Below, piece after piece: positions 1-11,458 of a DNA stretch of 64,000 bases (position 1 is its first letter; every line of letters starts with the position of its first letter). The stretch spans positions 496,001 to 560,000 of the forward strand of contig MU623342.1 of NCBI GenBank assembly GCA_025201765.1. The letters are read 5' to 3'. This DNA is from Daldinia sp. FL1419 (lineage: Eukaryota; Ascomycota; Sordariomycetes; Xylariales; Hypoxylaceae). The notes beneath the pieces are model-generated. The model did no database searches, was not told the origin of the DNA, and saw only the letters and a list, made by a program, of their open reading frames with translations. Position numbers and translations under genes: made by a program.

Positions 1-238
1 CCTGGCGTCAAGTCCGTCGTCCTGGAGGCCATGAACAGCCCCGCTGCCGACAGCTGCAGCTGTAAGTCTTTGCTTGCCTCTCACTATTAATAGTCAAACT
101 AACTGGGAAACAGTCTACGTCTACACCAACAACATCTGCACCTCGGGCACTCAGCGCCTCGAGGTCAGCACCTGCCAAAACGTGCCCCCGCCCAACGCCA
201 ACTGGGCCTCGTGGAAGATCATCTGCTCCGCGGTCTAA
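1..238 (+). CDS. 3' end of a small secreted-type cysteine-containing protein (partial)
   Basis: Only the C-terminus is in the window. Exon 1-61 and exon 114-238 join across a 52-nt intron (62-113, GTAAGT donor, CAG acceptor). They give an open frame of 61 residues ending in TAA at 236-238. The visible part has four cysteines, a CSF-Y-x-Y-x-NN segment, an NVPPPNANW stretch and two tryptophans near the end. This is the composition of a small extracellular fungal protein with disulfides, but the signal peptide and N-terminus lie outside the window. I do not recognise the family and assign no function. Frame continuity across the intron supports it being coding. Confidence 0.7.
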
Positions 239-1277
239 CTTTCTCCATGGATCTAAAGACTAGATAAAGAGCGATCCATCCGGAATATAAAAATGGGGCT
301 TCTAATGAGCGGAGGAGAGCAAGTGCCTCGGCGGCACGATCTCCTCGGGTAACCTGGTATTTTGAGCATAGTGAACCGGCGTCCTTCACTGGTTTGGAAA
401 AAGCAAAATTCGTAGTTTATATTCTTGGCTTTTGTAATGTACGCTCTTTTTTATATCTTATATATAATGCGGACTTATCCATGCTCATACGGTGGCTTGA
501 TACTGGAAATGTGACGTTGAGTTTTGAGGATGATACGTTTACCCCTTATCCAGGGTACTTATGCAAATCGAGGCTTTGTATATTGGTTTCTTATCTTAGA
601 CTCAAAGATGATCTTGTATGATTGACGAGTGTTATGTTCGCCGTAAACAGAAGCAACGCGGAATCGCTGTCCACGTAGATTAGTGTGAATGCCATTTCCA
701 TGTGTCCTATAGCCTAAACATGCAGGGAAATAATAATATGTAAGTAACCTACCTCATTAGGACGCGGATAGCCATAGTCTTTAGATCTAGATGCATAGGA
801 TATAGTGTCTCAATATAACTTAAGAATAGGGGTTGGTCCCAGCTTAACGTGCTACAAACCAAAGAATGCGTTCACTACCTATGCTAAGACTAATCTTACG
901 TGCTTATCACACTACATAATATATTTTATTGTATGCAGCGCTGCAGGTTCGACACGCGCGGCATAAGCCATAATCAATTTTATGCTATCAAGGGTGGATA
1001 TGCAGTTTCTTACTGGCTACCTACTTAGGTAGTCATCTTTTTTTTTTTTCAGCTGTCAGAATAATCGGCGAGGACGCAAGTGAACGAGAATGGAAAGGCC
1101 TGAGAGGGAAATTGGTTTCATGTGAGCTGAAATTTGGCCCTTTAGAACGACTCTACTTGTGTTGTTAAAATCTCTTCTCTATATAACTACCTACATTTAA
1201 CGGATAATTACAGTCTATCTCAGAGAAGCAACTATCCAATATAGCCCAGTCTATCGTTAGATCTTGATTATTCCATC
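239..1277. other. Intergenic, no gene seen
   Basis: About 1 kb between the partial gene and the next start codon. It holds the 3' flank of the first gene, stop-rich AT-leaning DNA and a T tract near 1039-1050. An open frame at 394-621 begins with TTG, matches nothing I know and was not called. Confidence 0.6.
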
Positions 1278-2758
1278 ATGTGGCGCATTACTAAAGTATT
1301 TTCGGATTTTCGACTCTGGTTTAGCGACGGCAAACCTATTGACTCTATTCGAGGACAGGCTAATGTATCAAGCCGATTAATAGTTGACCAGAAGGGCTTT
1401 CTTGACCTTACCGAGCTCAGTCTACATCATACATTATTCATAAACGCCAACAGCTCTATACTAGTTGTAGAGAAGAAGAAAGTCTCCTCAAACACGTTAT
1501 ACATTGAACTTTCCGTTCGGATACACAAAGATGGAAGCTTTGAACTGGTGGCTGCCTCCACCTGTCCCACAGATTTATGTGCGATTCTTCCAATTTGTTT
1601 GTTCATGGAGCTATTGGGATTCTAACTTTCCGTCTAGATGAATCTGTCTCGGGAAAGCTAAAGCCATTACCAGAAGTATCTAAAAAAGATGCCGAGTATA
1701 TGAGTGAGATGATCAAACGGAAGTATGTTCCATATCAGAAAATCCCCGATGCTCCAGGAAAGACAGAAGAACAAATTAGAACCCTTGGCCTACAGCTCTT
1801 CCCCTTTTCCCCATTTAGCTTCCAGCTTGCTATGAGCGTCTATGACTGGACTACGGCTTCGTTTACGCGAATGGTTTTCTTGAAAATATTCGAGTATACG
1901 GGCATATCCGCGTCTCCCTTTCCCATCGACCAGAAAAGCATTGCCAAGGAAATTTGGGCTAGCAACTGGCCTCCATACACGCCACAAGATGAATATTTCA
2001 TGAACTCCTTTATGATGAAACCTGCCTCGACGCTAGAAGACGTCGAGACGCAGCTGAGTAATGTTAGCGATGAGCTCCATGAGTTTAGTAACGTCCAGAA
2101 CCGCTTGCTGTCTGCCGCTATACTGGCACTCCCTCGCACCTCCATTCTATCCCGGCCCAGATTATTCAGTGGGCAAGTGGACATATATCAGCTTGGGCTT
2201 GACCATTTCGGTATCGAGTTCCTCGAATGCCCTCTCAACAACGGCCCGGCCGGCACAGAGCTAATATTTGCTTTCGCCGACGCCATGTCCAACTACATCT
2301 CTACGGGCAAGATTATAACAACAAAGATGGTATGGAGCTTTACCGACAACTTAAAAGATGCCATGCATTACAGCAATGGAATCATCCTCATGGCAAACTG
2401 TCCGGGGGATACTTTGGTGTGGGAATCAGCTGCTTATGTGACGGATATTTCGGACGACCCGAAGAAGACGGAGTATGTATTCGCACCGGAAACTCGGTTC
2501 GAAGTCAAGTCAGTCAATCAAGCCAAAGTCGACGATAGATCTATCGTTGTGATAGAATTAGAACCCAAGGCCGCCGAGAAACAGTCAATCACAGACCACA
2601 ATATTATTCAAGAAGCAAGAGGCCTCACCAATCTTCCTAGGATGGGCGAAGTCGCGCAGGAAGTCCAAGAGTGGAAAACGGCTGAGGGTCATCCACCTCA
2701 TACTGAACATCAATTTGGGGGGAGGAGATGTGCCTGTTTGGACGTTCCTAACAAATGA
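1278..2758 (+). CDS. Uncharacterised protein, possible ADP-ribosyltransferase-like fold in C-terminal half
   Basis: Exons 1278-1578 and 1638-2758 encode 473 residues. The 59-nt intron starts GTGCGA and ends CTAAC...CCGTCTAG; phase 1 matches on both sides, so the upstream and downstream frames join as TDL-Y-ESV. No signal peptide or membrane segment is obvious. Residues about 100-270 look helical. Residues about 271-400 read like an ART-type domain: an LFSG stretch, a WSFT segment followed by a helix, a beta-rich IILMANCPGDT block, then EYVFAPETRFEV, which resembles the E-x-x-V-x-P-x-x-x-F-x-V strand that carries the catalytic Glu of R-S-E transferases. The candidate Glu is about residue 379. 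The usual leading Arg is not clear, so activity is doubtful. The tail from about residue 410 is charged and probably disordered. It stands alone, with no partner gene. The ART relation is an inference from pattern only. Confidence 0.7.
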
Positions 2759-3469
2759 TGACCTGACCTGAAGACTGCCTTACCGCTACCTCAAACTAGG
2801 AGGAAATAAATGTACTTGGGTAGTTGCTAGACTAGATGGCATCGAGGCTCCCGTTCAATGCCCTATGTTATATTGCAATTGTCGTACTACGCTATACTTC
2901 AATCTTAAACTCTGACGAGATCTCTCCATACGCTACCTCTCTTCATAAAGGCTAGACTAATGCGGCGTCACATAAAAAGGCCAATCCTTTAATTGGAGAG
3001 TCTTGAAATGTACCTAAAGGTTTACAAAGGAATCTCGTATCCCACGTTCCTCGTCTACCAGTTCGGCGTGGAGTCCGCGCCCTTGCCCACGTGTGCCTAT
3101 GCGTTGTTGGTGGGTGTCCTTTGTTATGCTAGCAACATGATAGTAATTCTTTGTTTTATGCTTTTCAGGATGCCAGGGAGCTGCTACTACCTACTACTCC
3201 ATCCTTATCTAAGTAGTCACCATATATCCGAATCAAGTTCGTTTCCCCGAAGATCCGAAGACGAATTGGTTAATAGTGAATCCTAAAAAGTAGATAGTCT
3301 ATACCTGCGAACACCGTACAGTGAAGCCAAATCTAACTTCAGTAGTAAATGATGACTTTGGTACCATGACGCCTTATTCCATATCCCGCCCTTTATACCT
3401 TGGCTCTCTCATTGTCCGGGGTAATGAATGCTGCCAAAATGAAACGCAGTTATGATTGTCATGGTTCTC
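2759..3469. other. Intergenic, no gene seen
   Basis: A 0.7-kb gap between the 3' ends of two convergent genes. An open frame at 2993-3286 begins with TTG and contains one hydrophobic stretch. It has no splice or family support and was not called. Confidence 0.5.
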
Positions 3470-4781
3470 TTAGACTAGATCTCTTGGAGCAACACGCCCA
3501 TTCGAATAACCCACTCGGTCTATCTTATCCAACTGAAGCACAGTGACGTTTCCCGCTGCCCCGCTACCTTTATGCGATCCCGTCAGAGCTGAAGTTGATG
3601 TCTTATAGCTGCTATAGGGATTGCCAATGCCAGAGTCGTAACCGCTAGGGTTTGTGGGCTTGGAGTGTGGACTTGGGCTGCTATAAAAGCCTTTGGGTTC
3701 CTGGAATTCCTTGCGGGAAGCAAGTGCTTTCCAGATTGCGCGCCCTAGAGGCCGCATACCTGGTAAGCAGGAACAGATAAAATAAGCACACGGTTCGACA
3801 AGACCGAGTACTATAGGTCCACTCCCCTTGTATGTCGGGTCCGACATCCAATCTCCCCTTATAAACACAATACAACGGGCAATGGAGGTTAAGAGACCCC
3901 TAAATGACGGTTTGTAAGCAAACGAAACAGATTCTACTTTGATAGGGGTATGGTATGAGTATAGCATAATACCATAAACCCAAGGTAGTATATACTACTT
4001 GGAAAATGCACTTACAAGCTTCCAGTTAAAAAGGTGATGGATATCCCAATCTTTTGCTGTGTACTAACTTGTAATTTATACAGCATAGGAAGTGGTAAGA
4101 CGAGGATGGCTACATCGGTAAAAAGATTCGGTAAGCTAGTGTATAAGTAGGCGACCGAGAGGTTCCCGCAATGGCCGTCTAGTGTTTTATTCCACTTGTA
4201 GGCAAATGGATGGCAAATTAAAAAGATTGCGAATATACCGACCGCAACGTAATTGGCGACCACGATTCCTATGACGATACTAGTCGCGAGTCTGGTGTAC
4301 TTTTCGGTAAATATCCGGAGGTATAGGATCAAAATGCAGACTTTGGGAACCGTTACGTTGAGCATGTATAGAAATTCTGATCCAGTCTGCATCTGAAGAT
4401 ATACAGTCATAACCTTCGGATCAGTTAGTAGCCAATACGCTGTGTGCCTCCCTACACCTCCTATATGGACGACAACTAGATTTAGTAGCATAGTCAGTAG
4501 CTGTGGTGGCTGAATAGTATATAACGACCGAAAGGGGCGGGACGCCTACTAATGTACATGATGGCCATCGTTAAACAAGAAATATATGAGAGTGGATATA
4601 ACGTCCATACTTCCCACCCATTGCGCTCAGCAAAGAACCACCGAGAAGTATTAAATAAAGCATATATGACAGTTAGAAGAACTATAAGTACAATGGCCGC
4701 GTTCAGGGTTATGGTGTGGTTATCCTCAGCCAGATACTCCGGCGAGAGTTGGTTCAGAGCAGCAGTTTGAGTGTCAGCCAT
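3470..4781 (-). CDS. Rhodopsin-domain (SAT4/PTH11-like) seven-helix membrane protein
   Basis: Exons, in transcript order, are 4781-4611, 4545-4016 and 3899-3470, giving 376 residues. Intron 1 (65 nt) starts GTATGG and ends TAGTAG. Intron 2 (116 nt) starts GTAAGT and ends TTTAG. Both preserve frame. The protein belongs to the large fungal rhodopsin-domain family of integral membrane proteins, several of which are linked to surface sensing; ligand and partner are unknown. Visible features are a hydrophobic helix near residues 27-45, a GGVGRH motif after helix 2, a VPKVCILILYLRIF helix, then LVLPLPMLYKLQ followed by KIGISITFLTGS, and finally a GLVEP...CSCLPGMRPL segment, all in family order. The cytosolic tail of roughly 85 residues is rich in Ser, Gly and Pro. 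Length fits the family. The usual acidic pair before helix 2 is missing in my model, so the first intron is the least certain part. Confidence 0.82.
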
Positions 4782-6249
4782 ATTGTCGTCTGGGGTGTTG
4801 CTTCTCGATATGTGTAAGGGGAAAACAATTAAGATTCCTTGCTCGGGTTATAGAGGGTTAAGTGAGGGAAAATATGGCATTATTCCTTTATATTACAGAC
4901 TGAAAGAAGACACTATGGCGAATATCCTCCCTCCGAACGCTAAGCTCTGGTTTGTCGGAGAGTAATAGATAGGACATGTTGTTCCATTGGAACCTACCTG
5001 CTGAGAGAAAGTGAATTATTGGCTGTCAAGCCGCCAGAAGAGAGTAGGTATCTGGAAGTAGTCGTTACGGACAATGAACCGTGGTCTATATTTATTCCAG
5101 ATCAGCGTGAACGAATGCATACCTAGTTTCGTACCCTTTATGGCATGATCCTTTATATGGCCTACGACTACGATGCAGAATCTAAACTTTCATTCAAGGA
5201 ACTTATAGTACAGTAGTACTCTATACCCACCGCTCATTGAGCCTTTATTATATCATATATGAGAAGAACCGCGCATTCCCACGCTATCTATATGGTACCG
5301 ATACCATTAGGACTTTATATTGATCGGGATTTCCGCACAGCTAAATATACTAACCCTCTTGTTTTGTTACGTATACCTAAATCATCCTGTACCTAGGTAC
5401 TTATGGGCTTTAACATGAAGATTAGTACTGTATGTCCCAGGTTCCTAATGGTATACATCCGATGCTATTGTGACACGGTAGTATAATGTGAGGAGGCACG
5501 TTAGCAGCTGTTATCGGGAAGCGCTAAACGATTGGAAGGATGCATTTCAGAAGCATCAGACTAATATTGGGTAGGTATCTACCTATGCTGTATGCCGTTG
5601 GAACCATATATGTAACCTTCGAGACCTCCAGCCTCGTATCTTGATACAACCCTAAAACCCCTTTTAAAATATACTTAGGTCGGCTTAGACGGCCTTAAAA
5701 TACGGCTAATTATATGGAATGGCTTCTGCCGAACCACGGGGTTTTGATAACGCGAGCAAATTGCCATATCGTAGGTACCTAGCTTACAAGACTTCTTTCC
5801 ATGGGGGCTTCTTAACGGTCGCCCAATGACGTATCCAAGCCACGATCTATGCGGCACTACTACATAGGTAAGATAGATCTGCTCAATAGAAGGCGTAATT
5901 CACAGGTTGTTGGTATTCTTGTAGTGTAAAGGAGTAGGCCTTGTACAATAGACTGCACTGTCACAGTGGCTTTATTATGGGAACATGCGTGGAGGCCTGT
6001 GAGATAATGAGAGACCATTGCCTAGGTAGGTACCTTTTTAAGATTCTGTTAAGGCCAAATTTGTAAGAATATTAGGGTAGAAAACCACTAAGTAAAAGAG
6101 CGAATCCCATCTCGCTTTTGAAGTTTTGATAACCCCCTATAGTCGATACTAAGTAAGCTGTGGCAGATTGAAGGAACGAGTCGGTGTCAGCTAATAATGC
6201 GACCATCTACTTTCTTGCTATTCCATCTAATACTCTCTGGTTTGAGTAC
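4782..6249. other. Intergenic, no gene seen
   Basis: About 1.5 kb between the start of the membrane-protein gene and the stop of the P450 gene, so it contains the promoter of the former and the terminator of the latter. The DNA is stop-rich, with scattered CCTAGGTAC-type motifs (for example near 5391-5400 and 6021-6033). No coding frame is supported. Confidence 0.6.
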
Positions 6250-8014
6250 TTAGGAAGAAAGTACTCTCTTCCTAAACTGTACCTCTGGGCCTTCCTTCAT
6301 TGCAGCGAATATATCCCTTAGCTGTAGCTGGTTTCTGTTTCTCGATCCCCAGCCCATCGTAGGACTACCACCGCCAAAGGTAGACCCGGGAACCCTTCTA
6401 ACATCCAGATGGTATAATGTTCGGGCTACTGTAATTAATATGATCACGATGGCTAAGTTTTGTCCAACACAATTTCCAGGACCAGCGCTGAAGGGATGAA
6501 AGCAGGATTTCGCCTGCGCTATGGCCTCTTTGGTAACCCCGGCCGATTCATCCAAGATCCAACGCTCAGGTCGGAATACCTCGGGGTCTCCGTAGACATC
6601 CTCATTGCGCATAGTGGCCCAAGGGACATCCCCAACAATAGTTCCCGTAGGATAGTATTCTCCTTTGATCGTAATACCGCCAGGAAGCACCTCTCTGGGT
6701 AGGTCACCTAGCAACGAAGGGTTTAAGCGTAGCGCCTCGTCAACGCAAGCCCTTAAATACTGACATCCTATAAGCTTTGACCCATGGACGATATCCTCTG
6801 CTGAGTCGAATGTCGATAGAATCTCATCTACAAGTTTCTGGTAGCGTCGAGGATCGCCTGTGAGACAAAAGAATATACCAGTAAGAGCAGTAGAAGTCGT
6901 GTCCGATCCTGCAATCAGAAGTAGAGTAGACTCTCCCCTAAGATCAGACTCGTTGTAGGCAGGACAGCTCGTATCGGGATCTTTTGCTTCATGCAAGAAA
7001 TGAAACAAATCTTGGCGCCGCTCAGCTTCTGGCTTTTCAGCTTGCTCTTTTTGCAAGGCAAGACGTTTAGTAACGCTATTATAGAGGAACTCATTAAACG
7101 TTTTAACAGGCGATGGGGTAATGGAGTCAATAATAAAATCCAAACCACGGGGCCTCATCCAAAGGAATAGATCAGCAAAAGGAGAACGAGCGATCTTATC
7201 ATATTGTTAGTACCAGTATACAAGAAGCTAGAAAGAGTGAGATGGTTTGTTGACACTGACTATGTAGTGGAACCGCAGAAACTGACTGACGTAGTCCGGA
7301 ATTAGTTTCCCAGAGACTTCTGTAGGCTCTTTACTACCAAAGGACGCCCCAAAGTTGAGGTCACCCGAAATATCGAAGGTCAGAAAGTCAAATTTCCGTG
7401 CCAAGTTTATTGGAGAAGACCATTCAGTAGGTATTTCATTGTCCTCCGTGAGGATCTGGATCCACCGTTCGACATGGTCAATGATAAATATCGAGGCTGC
7501 GTGTAGGGACTTTTCATTAAAAATAGGCAAAAGGCGCCTACGCCTCCGCGTATGCTCGGATACATCAGAGACAGTAATAGTCATGGGCTCATGATGTTTC
7601 ATTTGGAAGACGGGGTAGAAAGACGCCCGTCGCACATTCGACTTGATATTATGGATATCCGTGTACGCTTTGGGATCGCAAAACAACACAGTGTTGGGGG
7701 CGGAGCGAATTCTATCGCCATAAATTTGGAATAGCTGCCAGAGCCAAATGTGGCGGTCACCCCGACACGCATGGTACCACGAAGGTAAAGAGCTAATTCG
7801 ACTCCAAAATGGGCCAGGGACGTGAGCTAAAGGATGGAAGAACAGATTATAGGATATGTTTATGAGAATCTAGGCCGATATTGTTAGTTTTGTAGTATTT
7901 GTTATAGTTGACATTCTTGACAATGAGGTCGAGACGAACTAGAAGAAGGCCTAGAGAAGAGAGTACTAGCAGCCATTCTGCAGAGTTGACGTTGTTAAGG
8001 TAAGAACTAAACAT
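6250..8014 (-). CDS. Cytochrome P450 monooxygenase
   Basis: Exons are 8014-7940, 7869-7261 and 7194-6250, giving 542 residues. The introns are 70 nt (GTTCGT donor, CTAAC branch, CCTAG acceptor) and 66 nt (GTCAGT, CTAAC, AAG acceptor), both phase 0. The start ATG at 8014 gives a short lumenal N-terminus and one hydrophobic anchor (residues about 14-32), directly followed by the HPLAHVPGP hinge typical of ER-bound class II fungal P450s. The I-helix AGSDTT lies at about 323-328, the K-helix EALR at 381-384, the PERW motif at 437-440 and the heme-binding loop FSAGPGNCVG with the ligand Cys at about 470. The C-terminus ends with the usual KEGPEVQF stretch. Odd point: the loop has Gly where FxxGxRxC normally has Arg. 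It needs a cytochrome P450 reductase encoded elsewhere. The substrate cannot be read from sequence and no biosynthetic partner lies nearby. The first-intron donor is non-consensus; other donors would lengthen the anchor. Confidence 0.92.
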
Positions 8015-8128
8015 GATCAATAAATTAGGTAAAAGCTACTGCTGTCGAGCTTTGTAAGTTGGTTGTGATGTTGCTTGATGATTCACTTGTAGAAAAACAG
8101 CGCCTATGGAGAATCCGTCGAAGATATA

Positions 8129-8150
8129 TAGGTAGGTAGGTAGGTAGGTA
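8129..8150. repeat. (TAGG)n tetranucleotide run
   Basis: Just over five uninterrupted copies of TAGG lie upstream of the P450 gene. The same unit recurs through the gene-free parts of the window. Confidence 0.9.
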
Positions 8151-9793
8151 TACGCTGAATATGCGTGATCTTTACCCATGCCCATGAATTAACATAATGG
8201 GGAGATCTATCCTACCCCCTCCTTCCCCTCGCGTGTATGACGAAATATTTACCTTTATCATCAGTTGTTGTCTGCCGGTCGAGGTGCTGAAGAAGAAAAA
8301 GCAAATTCTAAAGGTTACAGCAGATGGCCTAGTCACTCATACGGAAAAACGCCACTCGTATTTAAGCCAACATGACATGAGGCCGCGGTACTTACTCCAA
8401 CAAATCCCAGTTCGATATTTATAAAGATGGTGGGCGTCGATAGGTGCTACGGCGAAGAGTACACTCGACACGTAGATATTTGCGCGTCATGGCTGGGGGC
8501 ACTATTGTATGCATATCTCGTTACTAATGGACAAGTGACTTGGGGTATCCCTTTAGTTATCCATACTTTACGAATCTTTATACCTAGGTAGGTATAGGCG
8601 CACGTCGAATCTATTCCGGCGTCCATCATGCTAGTGTACTACCTGTCTTGGTAGAGTAGTTGGGATAATTGCTCCGTGCTAGGCTATTTGATTCACTATA
8701 TTGTCTGAGGCCGAGAATAAGGAATCAGAATATTTAGGAGCAACACCAACCTCGAAAATGGAAGGATTAGACCCAATAAATCTAGCCATATACAAATTAA
8801 GGCTCCCCGGCCCAACCTGTCTTTAGACTATTACCCTGACTTTCTCCACCATTCAAGATCTCACTATACGTAGGCCGTATGTGGCCGAGGGTCTATTGCT
8901 CTGCATCTACCTTTACCTATCTAGGCTGGTAGGGTGTTACGTACGGGTGGTCTTGATGCAAAAGGCTCCAAAAGCAAGCGCTCTGATACACCAGATGAGT
9001 TATCACAAAGGCTAGACATCCATTATCTGGAAAGGGAGTTATGTAACTATGAAGTGGCTCAAGTAATACAAAGACCAGAGGAAACCGGGGTATACGGAAC
9101 AAGAATCCCGGAGCGATATCCCCTTTTCGTGGGGGGTTGATCGAGGCTGAGAACCAATCTTGGATGTATGCAACCTCGAACAATCATCCTTAAAGAAGTA
9201 CTTTGAGGAGTAGGTAACATCTAGGGTGTTGCGAGTTTTAATTCGATATTGGTAGCGTATCACATTCTTGGCTATGCAAGATCGATGGTAATGTGTACCT
9301 AGGTAGTATTCGTAGGTAATCAGCTGTTCGTAATTTACGACCGGCGAAGAAAGCTGTATCCAAATGACGGGTGATGAACTGCGTCCAAGGAGAAAAGGTG
9401 AGAAGGCGAGAAGGCGAGAACATCAAATAGAAATAGGTACCTAATTAACCTAACCTAGTACCTTGGTACCTAGGAAAAGGGGTAAGCAAGGTGGTACCTA
9501 ACCCAGGTACCTACCTACTCGTATGTAAAATGAAGTGTAGCTGCTGCCTAATATATCAGGTGCCTTAAGTTAGACGTTACCTTAGGAGGTACGCACTTGT
9601 GTAGGAGGCAGGTACCTGCCTGTCAGGAGGTAGGTCCATACCTAGGTACCTATCTGAGATGGGGTATTGCACAGGCTGTAGGCTGTAGGCTGTACGATGT
9701 GTGCAGCTTCCGCAGCCGCGAAAAGACAACAGTTTAAGCCCCGCTGTACTACGATGCGCCACTTCCGGAACCTTCATTTACAGTAAGCGCCTT

Positions 9794-9819
9794 AGGTACC
9801 TACCTACCTACCAGGTACC
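9794..9819. repeat. GGTACC-flanked CCTA run
   Basis: An AGGTACCTACC...CCAGGTACC arrangement: three to four CCTA units flanked by GGTACC on both sides, in a 400-bp zone with many CCTAGG and GGTACC palindromes. Confidence 0.8.
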
Positions 9820-10087
9820 TCCTTAGTATGTCGCAGAACGTAAAGCAAACAACCACAAACACCGCCGTCTGGATTTCGACTTCATCTTTATTCTCACCTT
9901 GATTCTACGGGTAAACTTCATATCGTCATTTACCATCTAATCTCTTCTAACTTGCCTACGTAATCTCTACACAGCCTAGCCTAGGGGTTTCCTTTTTTTT
10001 TTTTTTTTCCATAACCCATCTTTCTACTTTTCCAATTTAACATTTCAATCTTCGCGTACTTTTGTGTACCTCTATAAGCCGTCCAGG

Positions 10088-11458
10088 ATGTCTACCTCTT
10101 CTCGCGGATGCTATATTCCCCCTTTTCGTCGTGGAGATGCACAGGCGAGTAGGTATAGATCTGATGCATCAGACTCATCTAGCCTCCCTCCTACTCGCGC
10201 ATCATCTAGCCAATACGAACCTTCTAACAGCGAAGATACTAGAGGCGATATGAGTGATCGGGGGTCACGCGGACGATGGAATAGTGGAAGACGTGGTCGT
10301 GGTCGAGGGAGAGGTACCTACAACAGTCAGTCTTCTGAAGGCCCAAGCCAACGACTTCAAAATCTATACCACGATGTTGACGTGTACGAAAGTGAGGCAA
10401 TTCTGAAGTACTTCAATGGGGAGGAGGATGGCGCGCCTCCACAAGAGAAACCTAGCACTTTTCACGACTCTAAGGAACACCCAAATCAGTTGTCTTACGT
10501 GTTACTCTTCATCGATGCTAATCCTCGTTGGGCTGATGACCATATCATATTTGTCAAATCTAACCTCGGATTGTTACCCGAGTATAGCACAAAGAAGGCG
10601 GAACACGGCGAATGGTCAGCCCCTAATCATCCCGAGGGACCTCAAGCACTCTGCGGGACTGCCAATGATAATCCCAAGGAAGAGACATCCCAGACCACCG
10701 CTCAGGACAAAGAAGCCGACCATCTTGTGACTGCTACAGAATCTTTGACTGTTGCCGATGGGGAGAAAACGGAAACTACTAAATCATCTGATACGGGCGA
10801 TAATGGTGAGACATCTGCGGCGGAGATATCGTCTGGTAGCCGTGCGAAGTACAGCGACGTTCGTAACCTACCCCCTGAAGAGCAAGAACGTATAGTCGAG
10901 GAGCAGAATCGACGGCGTATAAAGCTTCACCAGCTCCAAGTACCCATCCACCCTACCATCCCACCTATAGACTACGTCCCGTCTACATACGCGCCTATCG
11001 CTGTATTCCAGGAGTGCCGTTCCTTCTTGAAGAAAAAAGGCAAAATATTATTTACCTTTGCAGGTTGGTACCGCATTACACGCATCAACATTCTAGCACC
11101 ACACTCGGCGGAGCTTGTGCGCATGCAGCAGCAAAAATGGGAGCGTTCTAACCCCCATGGCGAACCTCTCCCCGGCAAAAGACGCGCTTCTTGGGCATGG
11201 AAGGCGGCGCTAGGTATGGAGTGGGCAGTGGTTCAATTTGGAAGAATAAACGACAAGGATGCGCCTGCTGATCCCGCCATCGAGACGGTAACTAAGTGTA
11301 TACCTAAAGGGCCCACTGAGGCAGTAGGTGGACGTAAAGGCGAGGACAAGGCTGAGAGAGACTCGAAGGAGGATGTGAAGACGAAAGAAGATGTCAGCGG
11401 AAAAGTGAAAGAGCCATCCGTTTCCGTTGGAGATGACGGAAAAGAATCAACGAAATAG
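10088..11458 (+). CDS. Protein with RG-rich segment, function unknown
   Basis: An intronless frame of 456 residues. I chose the ATG at 10088 because the frame upstream continues only to a GTG at 10064. Residues 1-75 are low-complexity and basic, ending in an RG-repeat block at about 58-76 (RGRGRGRG core), the kind of segment that binds RNA or is methylated on arginine. A conserved-looking part follows at about 80-165. An acidic Thr/Ser-rich linker spans about 170-250. A compact region lies at about 255-390 with an RNLPPEEQERIVEEQNRRR helix, a FLKKKGKILFTFAGWYRI segment and several tryptophans. The C-terminal 50 residues are Lys/Glu/Asp-rich and probably disordered. No known domain is recognised. 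A nuclear or RNA-associated role is only a guess from composition. The CT-rich tract upstream is consistent with an expressed gene. Confidence 0.8.
   Translation: MSTSSRGCYIPPFRRGDAQASRYRSDASDSSSLPPTRASSSQYEPSNSEDTRGDMSDRGSRGRWNSGRRGRGRGRGTYNSQSSEGPSQRLQNLYHDVDVYESEAILKYFNGEEDGAPPQEKPSTFHDSKEHPNQLSYVLLFIDANPRWADDHIIFVKSNLGLLPEYSTKKAEHGEWSAPNHPEGPQALCGTANDNPKEETSQTTAQDKEADHLVTATESLTVADGEKTETTKSSDTGDNGETSAAEISSGSRAKYSDVRNLPPEEQERIVEEQNRRRIKLHQLQVPIHPTIPPIDYVPSTYAPIAVFQECRSFLKKKGKILFTFAGWYRITRINILAPHSAELVRMQQQKWERSNPHGEPLPGKRRASWAWKAALGMEWAVVQFGRINDKDAPADPAIETVTKCIPKGPTEAVGGRKGEDKAERDSKEDVKTKEDVSGKVKEPSVSVGDDGKESTK

Larger units (their letters stand above)
8015..10087. other. Intergenic with CCTA/TAGG repeats and 5' region of the next gene
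   Basis: About 2 kb between divergent genes. It contains a TAGG run at 8129-8150, a (GAGAAGGC)-like repeat near 9396-9420, three TAGGCTG copies near 9675-9693, and very dense GGTACCTAGGTACC-type sequence from about 9436 to 9830. The last 200 bases hold CT-rich DNA with a 16-T run at 9993-10008, as is common before fungal start sites. A 75-codon ATG frame at 8197-8424 has no supporting features. Confidence 0.6.

Noticed and set aside
394..621. Open frame of 75 codons
   Set aside because: It starts with TTG and has no splice, signal or family features.
940..960. tRNA-like B box (GGTTCGA)
   Set aside because: No A box at the right distance and no cloverleaf pairing. The same holds for other GGTTCGA-like hits, for example near 33988, 37310 and 60489.
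1577..1637. ATG at 1577 as the start of a separate gene
   Set aside because: The upstream frame 1278-1578 joins it in phase through an intron with a good branch site and acceptor, and a single protein results.
2993..3286. Hydrophobic frame of 97 codons
   Set aside because: The start is TTG and there is only one hydrophobic patch; nothing recognisable.
3470..8014. Biosynthetic cluster around the P450 and membrane protein
   Set aside because: There is no polyketide, peptide or terpene synthase, no cluster regulator and no intact transporter, and the genes are separated by long gaps.
8129..8150. Telomeric repeat
   Set aside because: The unit is TAGG, not TTAGGG, and the runs are internal, short and in both orientations.
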